This document shows, piece by piece, positions 9,384 through 19,553 of a stretch of DNA of 64,000 nucleotides (position 1 is its first letter; every line of letters starts with the position of its first letter). This stretch comes from Sclerotinia nivalis (taxonomy: Eukaryota; Ascomycota; Leotiomycetes; Helotiales; Sclerotiniaceae). The notes below the pieces were generated by a model. The model made no database searches. It had not been told where the DNA came from and was given only the letters and a program-made list of their open reading frames with translations. Made by a program: the position numbers and the translations under genes. The DNA lies in the NCBI GenBank assembly GCA_029531795.1, contig JAPEIS010000008.1, positions 620,001 to 684,000 on the forward strand, given 5' to 3'.

Positions 9384-11787
9384 TCAAGCTTTGCATAGCC
9401 TTCCCATATCATCCACCTTGAATTCATCGCTTCCAACAGCCGTCGTGGCATAAAACAGACCATTCGGATCGTATTTGCTTTTGATTTCGCTCAATCTCTG
9501 ATAATTCTGCTCGCACAATTAGCTTATATATTCATGAGCCGGAAAAGGTAGATTTGAGTGGTTCTTATCAATAGTTATAATGAATAAAAGGTCGATGAGA
9601 CCTTCCATCCAATACTATTTAGAACTAATAACGATTTCTCAGAACTACTCCTCGGAAAATCCAGAATCAGCACTCAAATTATGCGTACCTTCCCATAAAA
9701 AGCGTCTTTCCAATCCGGATCCCGGAAATCAGCTTCATTCATGTAAGTACCACTCCCAGGAGTGATAGTTTTGAGAAGATGCCCTATTACTTCCGTGTTA
9801 TTTTTTTGAAGTTCGTCGTTGGAGTTGAAAGGGTCAGAAAAGTTCCAAATTCCGGGGATAGATGCTGAGATTAGTGTATCACGCCATGCGGGATGAATGG
9901 AGTTGATGCCAGGAGGAAAATGGTTGACATTTAGGGCTATTCCCGCGAAGCCAAAGTATGGGGTGTTCGAGATGCTTTTTGCGACGGCTGTTAAGGCTTT
10001 ACTATTTTCTGATATTACGGATCGAGGTATTAGTCTTCCGTTTGTGAGTTGTTCAGCCGGGAACCATCCGAAAGGTAAAGGGCCGAAATAAGTCTCGAAA
10101 TGTTGGAAGTAAGTCGGGAAGTATGTTATGTCGAGTTTGTGAGGGATTTTCAACGCGACCAGATTTTCGAGAAATGGGTTTAGCAGTTGTTGCGTTTCCT
10201 CAGAGGTATATTCAGGGACGGTGAGAAGGGCTCTGAAGGAGTTTTTGAATGCGGCGTAAAGAGCCATGGCTCCTGCGTCGACAATGTCTGGGAGGGAAGC
10301 ATGCCAAACTTCGACAGCATTCCAATATATCGTTTCTTCGATTTCCTCAGGGCTGAAGGTTAAAAATGCACCGCCGACGGGCCCTTCGGGGTAGGCTATT
10401 ACTGTCATACTTGTCACGACTCCGTAAGTTCCTCCGCCACCGCCGCTAAGTGCCCAATACAAATCCGAGTTCTCTTCTTGGCTGGCAGTGAGAAGCGTCC
10501 TGTAGTTTTATAAAGTTAGTATCGTTTATTCTGGAGATTTGATATCTGTAAAGATATGTCGTCTGGAGAAAATACTCTAGCATCTTGTTCACTTCTTAAA
10601 GGACAATACTGCATCTATAATTCATGTCGATTAGGAAAAGAAACTGACGAGATGTCGCTTACCCGTTTGCAATAACGACTTCCCAAGAGAGAACTGAATC
10701 GGCTGCCAAACCGTATATACTGCTCAAAGGTGAGTGACCACCTCCTGCAGTGTAGCCACCAGCTAATCCCACGCTGCATTAAATTTATAAGCTGCTTTCT
10801 TAATCGAGATGGGAGAGGGACATACGTTGGGCATTCTCCTCCAACAATACGTAGGCCGTGTGAGTTAGCGAAAGGATAGGCCTCGTAAGATTGAACACCA
10901 GCGCCAAGCTTAATGGCAGAACCTGTATATGATGGGCTGTTGTAGGAGAGAAGGTCCAGAGTTTTCAGATGGTGAGTCCAAAGACTTAGAGCGCCCCTTC
11001 CGGTTGACTTGCTTTGAGTGAGATTAGCGTGCGTTTTTGAGTATGGAAAAGGAGAACCAAGTAGTGTTGAATCTCAAAATTATAAAGAAGCAATTATAGT
11101 TCTGAAGCGGAAATGTTCATCGAAGAAATATCTATTTTGCTCGCCACTTCTCACCGACTCAACTTCTTAAAATCTAGTGAAAATACACTCACCCAAGGTA
11201 ATCATGTCCTGTATTCTTGATCACGAGCCGTATATTTTTTTCACTCGCAAACTTCAGACCAGCCGCAATGTCCTCCGGCCCTGAGATATTGATTAAGTAA
11301 TCGGCGTGATGACCAAGTACACACTGCTGTTCTCTCGGCGTGAATGGGTCGCAGGTGCGATTTTGAAAGTAAGGCATGATGAAAGAAGCTGGGTCTATAT
11401 GGCTGTGGTGGTTCTTCAATTAGATGTAATGAAAAGGGAGGATCGTTGGCCCACAAACTGGAAATGGCATTCGTTCCAATTTTTTCTTGCTATCTCACAA
11501 GCAGCTTGGTCATATTGGGGATCATGACAAACGGCCCCCAACATCGTTGCCGGCGTCATGGCTATTAATCTTCCTTCCACTGTCTTATTCAACTCAATCC
11601 AATCTTCCGCTCCTGGCCAGCAGTCGTCCTCGGGAATACAGCGACATGTTGAAGGAGCGGCTGCCGAGATATTGTAGCCTAAAAGGAAGTATTGGAAGGG
11701 CTCGAGAAGCCACACTGATTGAGTAAAAGCTGTCGAGACATTGTAGCCCAACAGAAGGGATTGTAAGGAATCGAGAGGCCACTGCAT
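9384..11787 (-). CDS. Berberine-bridge-type FAD oxidase, probably bicovalent flavin
   Basis: Minus-strand exons 11459-11787, 11193-11402, 10826-11011, 10663-10773, 9689-10499 and 9384-9506 join in frame to 589 residues. Introns were placed by restoring family junctions. The mature start has the cysteine pair [12 protein letters not shown] typical of secreted fungal members. NTGHDYLG supplies His176 and GGECPTVGLAGG supplies Cys240, the two flavin-linking residues. [15 protein letters not shown] and the C-terminal [17 protein letters not shown] are also family signatures. Such oxidases act on alcohols or sugars or close rings, usually outside the cytosol. The N-terminus is odd: a 67-bp unit is repeated and no clean signal peptide remains. 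The true start could differ. Confidence 0.88.
11650..11784 (-). repeat. Imperfect 67-bp tandem duplication in the oxidase N-terminus
   Basis: Two adjacent units (minus strand 11784-11718 and 11717-11650) both encode a segment ending LLGYN(V/I)S. They align over their whole length with scattered substitutions. The duplication adds about 22 residues before the first conserved cysteine. Confidence 0.75.
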
Positions 11788-12363
11788 TGAAAATAGATAT
11801 TTGTTACCTCCCCAATGTAAAATTGCAAAAGATTAACAGGCATTTTTAGCGCCATAAAACCAAGCTTGGGTGTAATATGCAGAGACATAACTGTACTATT
11901 AGGCACAGAGTAAGCAGAGAACTCTTTATCCCCATATAAAATAAGCAGATTAGCAAATGAACAGGGATTAATCGATGAGCTTCTCGCATAACTCCGGCCG
12001 GTTTCCATCAGCATATAGCATATTCTAAAAAAATCTCATCATCCAGCTCCCTTTCGAAGGGTAATGGATTGCCGATAGTTCTAAGAGAAACAGGAAAAAG
12101 GGATAGTAATGCAACGAAAAAGATGCAGGCTATATTAAACTATCAGGGCACGATCATACCGAGACGAAGAACGGAGGTCTACTCATCAAGTGGCTTGCCG
12201 TCGGTATCGGTGTCGCCGAAGAGAAAGATAGCTCTGTATTGGTCTTGTTCATCTGGATGCCAGAGTTTACAAAACGTGGTTTATCACCGAGCGGGAAGCT
12301 TTTTCACTACCCAACCGCTTTAAAGTAGAATTAGCTAACCACAACATATAAAATAAATTAAAG
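11788..12363. other. Upstream region of the oxidase, no clear gene
   Basis: The promoter of the minus-strand oxidase should be here. Minus-strand translation of about 12,190-12,300 gives a phrase like DEQDQYRAIFLFGDTDTDG, which could be a gene fragment, but I recognise no family. This is the last normal-composition DNA before the transposon block. Confidence 0.4.
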
Positions 12364-13380
12364 CTATTTAGAATCTAATAATCTAGTATCTATTGGATCA
12401 TTCTGACATGTTCGCGCATTATGACCAGTCTTTCCGCAAGTGCTACAGTGTCGTATAGCTGATTGCCCCTCATTATTAAAAGCCTCCGGAGAGCGCTTAT
12501 CGCGTTGAATTTGCTCATTCACCTCAGTTTGTGATATAATATCGCATCCATCTTGTATACTAAGTGCTCCTCCTTGACGGATTTGACTCTTTTTAGCCCC
12601 GCGGCGTTTACCAAGTGCCTTGTTTGCCTTGCGCAGGCCACGGATCTCAGTAATTAAATGAGAAGGTTTCGAGACGATATGGCAAGAAGTCCTTGTAATC
12701 GTTTATTGTAAAGCTAGAGAGAGAAGAAAGGAAGTAGGCTCGCCAGGTTATATACATGATTTATTGCGATATGGACGGCTTCAGGTATTACTAATAGATA
12801 TCAAAAGATTCTAGAATCTTCCAACATATTACTAATAGATGCCAGCGTACAGGCTGGAATCCATCACATTAAAAGAGTATTCTCATGAGCTGTACCCTTT
12901 GCTAATGCAGCAACTGTTGCAAAAATAGATGTTGGAGAGCTTCCTTGATGAAGTGTAATACGATTTTCAACTAAAGTTGTTTGAGAGAGAGCTTCGGTTA
13001 GGTTGTGAGGTGTCTGAGAGATCCAAGGGTCGGTGTTCGTAGAGGGGGGTGTAGTACGTGTAGGAGTCCGTAATTTGACATCTAGCTTTGAAATAACAAC
13101 TTCGGGGTTAAAAGGTATTAATCCAGCTCCGCGGAATCCAGCCTGGGCGTTTTGAACTGTTATTGATTGGATATAGGCTACCCCAAAGGCAATAAAGAAC
13201 TCGACTTTGGTAATACCGCCATACGAGAATTAATCTTACAAACGATTCCTCTTTTAAAACAAGAATCGATTCGTAAAAGATGATATAAATATTCAAAAGT
13301 TTTAGCACATTTAATCAAGTTCTTTTTAGTAGATAAAAAGATGAACAAGATTTTTCGATAATTCTTAAAAGCCAAAGAGA
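12364..13380 (-). pseudogene. pogo/Fot1-like transposase, C-terminal relic
   Basis: On the minus strand a frame from about 13,215 reads KVEFFIAF, GFRGAGLIPFNPEVV and KLDVKLRTPT, then a basic region (LRKANKALGKRRGAKKSQ) and a zinc knuckle (HCSTCGKTGHNARTC), ending at a stop at 12,364. These are hallmarks of fungal pogo/Fot1 DDE transposases after the catalytic core. A 210-bp LTR splits the frame; without it and one TTAAA copy the frame continues. Upstream of 13,215 the similarity goes on in a shifted frame (MAVLPK region) and fades in AT-rich sequence, so the catalytic part is lost or RIP-damaged. Confidence 0.75.
12659..12868 (-). mobile_element. 210-bp solo LTR with TTAAA target duplication
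   Basis: The element starts TGAGAAGG and ends CCATCACA on the plus strand (TG..CA termini), and TTAAA is repeated at 12654-12658 and 12869-12873. It has no internal coding sequence. It interrupts the transposase relic exactly at the duplication. Orientation is inferred from the TGTGATGG end. Confidence 0.8.
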
Positions 13381-13826
13381 ATATATTTCTTTTTATATCA
13401 ATATAGAAGTTTATAAATATTTCTATTGGATTTATATTGATCGTTAGATTTGTCGTATTCCTATAAAAGTAATACTAGCTCTTTAAATATTTCGGAGGTT
13501 TGAGTACTACATCTTTAATAAATATATTCAAAACCGAAGAACAATTATTTTTATTTTTCTTCTGAAATTTTGCAGCTTTAGATTATCTTGTAGCATTAAT
13601 GATTTACTAGAAAATATTACTCGATCGATATAAGCTTGTAAGTATAACGACTCTCAGGAATAATTATAATAGAAATCGATTATTTTAAGAACTAATTATA
13701 AAGAACAACTTTCTTTAGTTCTATATATTATTCTTAAATTTACCCTTCTCTATATATTTGAAGTTTGATCTTTTAAGAAAACCTTTAACTTCAAAGTTTT
13801 CTATTTATTTATATAATAGCTACGAA
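13381..13826. other. AT-rich degenerate sequence
   Basis: All frames are closed by frequent stops. It may continue the damaged transposase or another element. No family is assigned. Confidence 0.4.
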
Positions 13827-14116
13827 TGTATTACGATTACGCAATAGTTTCGATAGGAAATCTACAACCCTACAAAGGGGCGTTCCCATTTCGAATCATC
13901 AGTGTAGGAATGTCATCGATCAGTTTGGAATGTTTAGTAAACAAACTTCTTTGTATTAATTATAAAAGAACAAAAATGATAGTGAATTATAGATGTTCCG
14001 ATATCTTTTTATTGATTGAATTTAAAAGTAATAGTTTTTTTATAATTAGAAAAAGTAATAAAAAGTTTGGTTACGAAATTACGATTAATTGATTCTTTGT
14101 TTATATAATCTTAATA
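13827..14116 (+). mobile_element. Degenerate LTR of the same family as the 17,013 solo LTR
   Basis: It aligns over its whole length with 17,013-17,297, including the shared phrase CATCGATCAGTTTGGAATG. Differences are mostly C-to-T and G-to-A. No matching target duplication is found, so it may be one end of a larger lost element. Confidence 0.75.
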
Positions 14117-14403
14117 ATTCTTTTTATTCGTTTTTTTAAAAGCAATTCGTTAATTAGTTATTATCGGTATCTTAATGATACTCTATTGGATAACAATAAT
14201 AAAAACAAGAATGTCGGTACGACTTCCGTAATCGTTGTATCGATAGAAATGGTTAAAAACGTTTTTAATTGTATTGAGATTATTCACAAAAGAGATTCCT
14301 ATAAGGGTGTTTGGATTGTTATATAATTGAACCCTAAATTAAAGATTATATTGTGTATCAAGGTTCGAAAGAACCATTGAGTGTGAATAGTTTCAATATA
14401 GAA
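14117..14403. other. AT-rich spacer between LTR relics
   Basis: No ORF or repeat partner was recognised here. Confidence 0.35.
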
Positions 14404-14690
14404 TGTCACGGGGTCAGGGCCGGATCACTGGACCGGCCCCTTTAGTAGGCTCCACCTGCCCGATCCGGCACCAAGCGGAGCACACTTGGTGATCGTACCC
14501 TGTAAGAACATTAGGGCTTGGAGCCTTAGTGTATATTCTGTATTTAAAAAGCTTATTCTATAGAAATCGTAGCTCTTTGAACTACATTTTATTAATAAAA
14601 GTGATACCTGTTATTTTATCTATTGTTTTTATAATACTATATAACTCCTATCTATCTATATCGATATTTCTACGATATCGTCCCGTTTGC
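14404..14690 (+). mobile_element. LTR-like region, GC-rich at its start (end not fixed)
   Basis: It begins TGTCACGGGG, an LTR-like start. Its first 120 bp are GC-rich, with a hairpin (GGGCCGG/CCGGCCC at 14417-14423 and 14433-14439). The part around 14,560-14,620 is inverted-repeated at 15,208-15,270, so a related LTR lies there in the other direction. The right end is uncertain. Confidence 0.5.
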
Positions 14691-14902
14691 ATCCATCTAG
14701 CCAACCCAGCTCCCCTGAAGAATTCGTTATCATCGTAGTCAGCGATATTGTAATCTAATATTATTATCTCATTTCTCTTTACAATTATAATATAAAAATA
14801 AAGACAAAGATAACCAATCTGCAATCTACAATTCAAAAACTTACTTTCGATTTGCAAATCGAGAAAACCGTATTTATATAATGAAAGAAGGAGAACAATA
14901 GA

Positions 14903-15195
14903 TTGATTACTTATCTGATTCAATTTCATTTTATTTTTGTTGTCTTGTTCGTTTCAATCTTTATTGATTTGATCGATTCTTCACTTCTGATTTCTATTAC
15001 GATCCTGATTGCCACTTCTGTTTTGTCGAAGCTTCAATTGAATAAGAAGGTATTTGATCCTGTACTGTTTGATAGAACGAAAATCGATCTTGATCGATTT
15101 GTTGATCAAATACAAAATAAAATATATACCAATTCCGATTGTTTCATTTCTTTGTATTCCTGTTTAATTTATATAATTGGAAGATTAACTGGATT
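14903..15195 (+). pseudogene. Gag-like relic of an LTR retrotransposon
   Basis: A plus frame reads KKVFDPVLFDRTKIDLDRF, then VDQIQNKIYTNSDCF and IIGRLTG. This is the pattern of the N-terminal Gag region of fungal LTR elements (PxFDGTxxxLxxFxxQLxxK..). It is cut short by the inverted LTR copy to the right. Confidence 0.5.
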
Positions 15196-16356
15196 TGTTA
15201 TTATTATCACGGAGGCAACAGGCAGAATAACAGGAATCACTTTTATTAATAAGACGTAGCTCGAAGAGCTACATTTTTACAGAAGGAACGATTTCTTAAA
15301 TACATTTATATGTAGTGTTAGCTTCGACCAAAGCTAGTCTACATTTATCCGAGGTTTGATTTCTATAGATCGGAATTCGAACGGTCTCTGTATATTATAT
15401 ATAAAGACCCTGTGATAGTATTCCTTTCTTTAGAGTCGAGTTCTATTGAGACGATTAAGAGGATTAGGTTTATTTGGATAACGATGATGGTAATTACGGA
15501 TCAGTTCTTGAGTATTCTCCAAATACTTTGCAGGCTTTTCGGTAAATACTTTATAGTCTATCTATTGGATAGTATACTTTAGATGGGGGTTATTACAATC
15601 TCGATATTTTTATTGGGAATCCAGGATTTCCTTTATATCGAATTGTTCAATGCTTTTAATTTCGATAGAAGGGGAAGGTGGATTGTATTGATTAGGGATA
15701 AAGTTATTATTGATGAGATACAATAGATTAATATGAAAGATTAGATGATTCTTTATAGAGATAGAAAGTTTTAATTCATAAATATATAAATCTATAGTTT
15801 TCAGAATTCGAAAGGGATCTAAGTTCTTCCAATTTAGTTTCTTTTAAGAACGAAGAGTTCGGATATTCTTAGTATTAAATCAGATTAGATTTCCAAATTA
15901 ATATCGATGAACAAACGAACAACAGGAATCGGTATTCTTCGAATAACGGATTTGATTAGCAATCAATTTAGTCTTTAGGTGATCAATGATCGATTTTATT
16001 TTTTTAATAAATTCTTCAGTATCTAGAACTTCAGGGCAATCGAAGAGTGTGGTGAGTTCGAAATCTATTCGGGGATGGAAATTGTAATTGGTAAAGAATA
16101 GCAACAAATGGAAGCTTTCGGATTAGACAAAGTTAATCGAGAATTCGACGATCGATAATTATTCGGATCAATTGTTTTATAGATAGGATATATACAAACA
16201 AAGATATTATTCAAGTATTGTATTTGCTTTTTTCATTTATTTATTAGTTTTAGAATGATAAGTTATCGATAGTTTCGAAATAGTATCTAATCGTTTATAA
16301 ATATATTTTCAAAAATCAAAGATAAATTGAACTCTATAATCGGATATAATGATTTG
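15195..16356 (-). pseudogene. Chromovirus 3' relic: integrase C-terminus, chromodomain and LTR
   Basis: On the minus strand, 16,107-15,898 encodes FTNYNFHPRIDFELTT and PEVLDTEEFIKKIKSIIDHL, the C-terminal integrase part of Gypsy elements. About 15,690-15,455 gives a chromodomain (EILDS, KYLENTQELIRNYHHRYPNKP) with internal stops. It is followed by an LTR-like end (about 15,420-15,195) related in inverted orientation to the one at 14,404. The 5' part of this element is missing; the Ginger-like transposon starts at 16,357. Confidence 0.65.
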
Positions 16357-16495
16357 TGTTCCGGGGCATTGGCCAATTTCGGGATTCGCCAATCAACGTA
16401 GTGCATTGGCCAATAAACTACATTTTTGAATGAACTAGCTCATTGCCCAATGCACCTAGTTCAGGTAATAATGAGGCTATTCGCAAATGGGCTAG
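16357..16495 (+). repeat. Left terminal inverted repeat of the Ginger-like element
   Basis: It matches the reverse complement of the right end. It contains inner palindromes of TAGTTCATT/AATGAACTA type and TTGGCCAAT copies. The right repeat (19,365-19,553) carries about 45 extra bp made of the same TTGGCCAATAAACTA unit. Confidence 0.75.
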
Positions 16496-16626
16496 TTCAT
16501 TCGTAAATACCCTAAGACCCGCCACACCATAATATATCATTATTCTCTGCATTCTTTCTATTCAATTGATATTCTACAATCGTTTCATACCTTTTACAAG
16601 ATAATTTATTCATTTATTCATTCAAA

Positions 16627-19279
16627 ATGTCAGAAAACATCACTTTCCAAGAGCAAAATGCTTCCACCAATCCTGGTTTCGAGTCCTTTCCTGAAAATAT
16701 TCGAATGGAATTCAAAGATATGATCAATGGTATAGATTATAAATCCAAAGAACGGTTAGAACCTTATGTATGGTATAAAATGAAGGTTTACCTTGAAGAT
16801 CCTACTCTCAAAGCTTCAAATCAAGCAGAGCGAAATATTAAATTCGCTGCTAATCAAAAATATGAGCTTCAAAATGGTCGACTATTCCGAAAAGCCTATG
16901 GACGATACCCTGCTCGATACGCTGTACCTAATAATGAGGCTTTTGATATTATTAAATCAGCACATCTTCGATTGAATCACTGTGGCCGGGATAAGCTTTA
17001 TTATGAGGTTAGTGTTACGATCACGCAACAGTTTCGTCAAAACAAGAAACCTAAACGGAGGCGTTCTCATTTCGAATCATCAGCGTAGGAACGTCATCGA
17101 TCAGTTTGGAATGTTTAGTAAACAAGCTTCTTTGTATCGCTTATGAAAGGACAGGAATGGTGGCGAACTATAGGCGTTCTGATATCTCTTTATTGATTGA
17201 ACTTAAAAGTAATAGTTTATTCATGATTAGAAAGGGTAATGAAAAGTTTGGCTACGGTTTTACGACTAATTGATTCTTTGCCTATGTGATCTTAACAGTT
17301 AGTTCAGAATATCATGGTATCAATAATAAAGAATGCGGTTGGGTTGCATGGCACTGTCGCCATTGTACTCTGAATAGGGTACAGGCCTCAAAAAAGCCTT
17401 TACAGCCAATTGAGGTTTCTCAGGTTTGGGAGAGAGTTCAGGCTGATCTTATTGATCAAAGACATTCTTCAGATGGTAAATATGCTTGGATATTGCATAT
17501 TAAAGACCATTACAGCAAGTACACACAGTTATATGCTTTAAAAAGCAAGCACGCCGAGGGTATTGCAGATTGTCTCTTTATTTTTATAATGGCTTTTTAT
17601 TCAATGGCTATTCTTCAATGTGATAATAGAAAGGAATTTAAAAATACGATTCTTTTCATTATGCTTACCCAGACAGGCTAAATCCTTTTCTTTATTTTCT
17701 TTTTTTGAAAGGATATCACATCTACTATACAAATCGTGACATGTCTGAGTTACCATACTAATCGTGACATTTTGCAGGTGCGGTCCTAATTTTACTTTGC
17801 AAATATGGTATCAAACTTATAAATGGAGCTCTTCGAATCCCTCAAGTGCAAGGGCTTGTAGAGCAAGCAAATGAAGTGATAGAAACGAAGCTAATCGTAT
17901 GGAAAGTTGATAATAATTCGGTTGAATGGGTACGGGTTTTACCGGAAATATCGATATCGATCAACAAGCAGTACCATTCCAGTATCAAGGTTTGCTTTTG
18001 GGAGGTGGTTTTTAGAGATCGTATATCTTCTAAATGATTAAATTCTGAGGAAAGACTATTGGAGGCAGGTATTGAATATAAGGGGGAAGGGTTTTTGTCT
18101 GAAAAGAACCTCGATTCCGAAGCTGTCTTAGCTATTTCAACTACCATATTATCTATATCTCCTTCAATAAATCCATCATTATTTTCGATACCTTCGATAT
18201 CATTTTCAAAAGCAAATTTACCTATATCGAAAGGCAATACAGATCAATTATTCGATATTTTGGCAAAACCTTTCTTGGATTCTCGATTTAAAAAGAAATG
18301 TATTATTGCAATGGCGACCAAATTCCCAGGAAAACAATTCCATTTTAAAGAGGTTCTTCCAATGCATGATCTTCTTTTTTTGAAAGATATAAGTGCTATA
18401 GAGACCTTAAAACCAATTCCTGATGGATAGCTTGATTACGAGGATCCAAAGGATAGGGCTATAAATCTCTCTCAACTCTATTCTGGTAGCGTTTTTCAAT
18501 AACCTAGCCATCTCATTACCCTACATTCAACCCCGCTATTGAAGGTTGTTACTCTTATTTCAAAGGACTTTCAAGCCGATCTCCAACCCGATATTCCTTC
18601 TCAAAACGAAGCTATTCGCAAGGAACCTTTAAAAGGTATTACGGATCCTATTCTTTAACATATTCGATTTGAAACTATCAAAAGTCGAGATCGAATGAAT
18701 GCAAAATATACAAAAAACCATCAAATCAACGAATTTGCTCAAGGTGATATAGTTGCATTGGCTATGCTTAAAGGTACTAAGGTCAATACTGATAATAAAA
18801 GGATATATGCTCAAATTATTGCACAAGAGCATCCTCATAAGTACCGGATTCAGACTGAATATAGTATTTTGAAAGCTTTAATCCCTATTCGAGAGCTTAA
18901 TGAAGTACTTCCTTCTATCGTTAATGGTACTACCATTAATAGCCCTAGCACTCCTATTCTTTTAAGCATTATAACTAAAAAAGCATCAACAACAATGAGA
19001 ATCTCTATCTCCTATAAATGTAAGACTAAATGTCATACAAATCGATACAATTGCTTCAAGAATAAGCAAAAATGTTCAGTTTATTGCCACGCAGATGATG
19101 ATTTTGATTATGGTTTTCTTACTAGTTTATTATTAAGGACGGAAAAGGCATTGTTATTGAAGGAAAAGGATGATAATGAGGTTGATAATGGCGACAACGA
19201 GATTGAAAATGGAGACAACGATGAGATTGTAGCTTCACCTTTACGTAGAAGAAGCAAACGACAGCGAATTGATATATAG
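16627..19279 (+). pseudogene. Integrase-like transposase of the Ginger-like element, broken
   Basis: The frame starts at ATG 16,627 and runs to 17,012, is interrupted by a solo LTR, and resumes at 17,303 (SSEYHGINNKECGW). HHCC zinc residues are followed by the core: ADLIDQRH (first Asp), LQCDNRKEF (second Asp) and, after a stop-containing stretch of about 135 bp near 17,641-17,775, GLVEQANEV (catalytic Glu). A later frame, 18,695-19,279, gives a domain near GDIVALAMLKGT, a cysteine-rich cluster (CKTKCHTNRYNCFKNKQKC) and a basic-acidic tail. The same order occurs in KRBA2-like/Ginger proteins. At least three interruptions make it inactive. Confidence 0.7.
17013..17297 (+). mobile_element. 285-bp solo LTR with GTTAG target duplication
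   Basis: It begins TGTTACGATCACG and ends GATCTTAACA. GTTAG is repeated exactly at 17,008-17,012 and 17,298-17,302, inside the transposase frame. A degenerate relative lies at 13,827-14,116. It is the product of insertion of an LTR element followed by LTR-LTR recombination. Confidence 0.9.
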
Positions 19280-19364
19280 AGGGGTAATATTAGTATATAT
19301 ACTAGTTCATTTGCGAATGAACTAGTATATTGAATAATTTATTTTTGTATGAACGTAGTTCATT

Positions 19365-19553
19365 CGTGAATATCCTAGCCCATTTGTGAATAACCTCATT
19401 ATTACCTGAACTAGGTGCATTGGGCAATGAGCTAGTTCATTCAAAAATGCAGTTTATTGACCAATATACTAGTTTATTGGCCAATAAACTAGCTCATTTA
19501 CCAATCAACGTAGTTGATTGGCGAATCCCCATATTGGCCAATGCCCCGGAACA
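19365..19553 (-). repeat. Right terminal inverted repeat of the Ginger-like element
   Basis: It is the reverse-complement partner of 16,357-16,495, longer through extra copies of a TTGGCCAATAAACTA-like unit. It abuts a truncated Gypsy copy at 19,554. Confidence 0.75.

Larger units (their letters stand above)
16357..19553 (+). mobile_element. Ginger-like DNA transposon with Gypsy-type integrase, degraded
   Basis: Both ends begin TGTTCCGGGGCATTGGCC inward, with about 140-190 bp of inverted repeat. The internal frames encode an HHCC zinc motif (AHLRLNH..CRHC), a DDE integrase core, a C-terminal domain and a cysteine-rich tail, and no Gag, protease or reverse transcriptase. An integrase with TIRs but without reverse transcriptase is what defines Ginger-type cut-and-paste transposons. 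It is far less RIP-damaged than its neighbours. The flanks (TTTG left, TATC right) do not match, so no target duplication supports a simple insertion. Confidence 0.7.

Noticed and set aside
1..11787. Naming the cluster as the botcinic acid cluster
   Set aside because: A reducing synthase and an acyltransferase fit loosely, but the two flavoprotein types and the gene order do not let me confirm it from this window.
12069..12323. Plus-strand frame of 84 codons next to the transposon block
   Set aside because: No family; a phrase on the opposite strand looks more protein-like but is also too short to call.
17641..17775. An intron in the Ginger-like transposase
   Set aside because: The stop-containing stretch has no GT donor at the expected place. 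An inserted or decayed segment (AATCGTGACAT occurs twice) is as likely.
19300..19553. CRISPR-like repeated units (TTGGCCAATAAACTA)
   Set aside because: The units belong to a terminal inverted repeat of a transposon in a eukaryotic genome, with no regular spacers.
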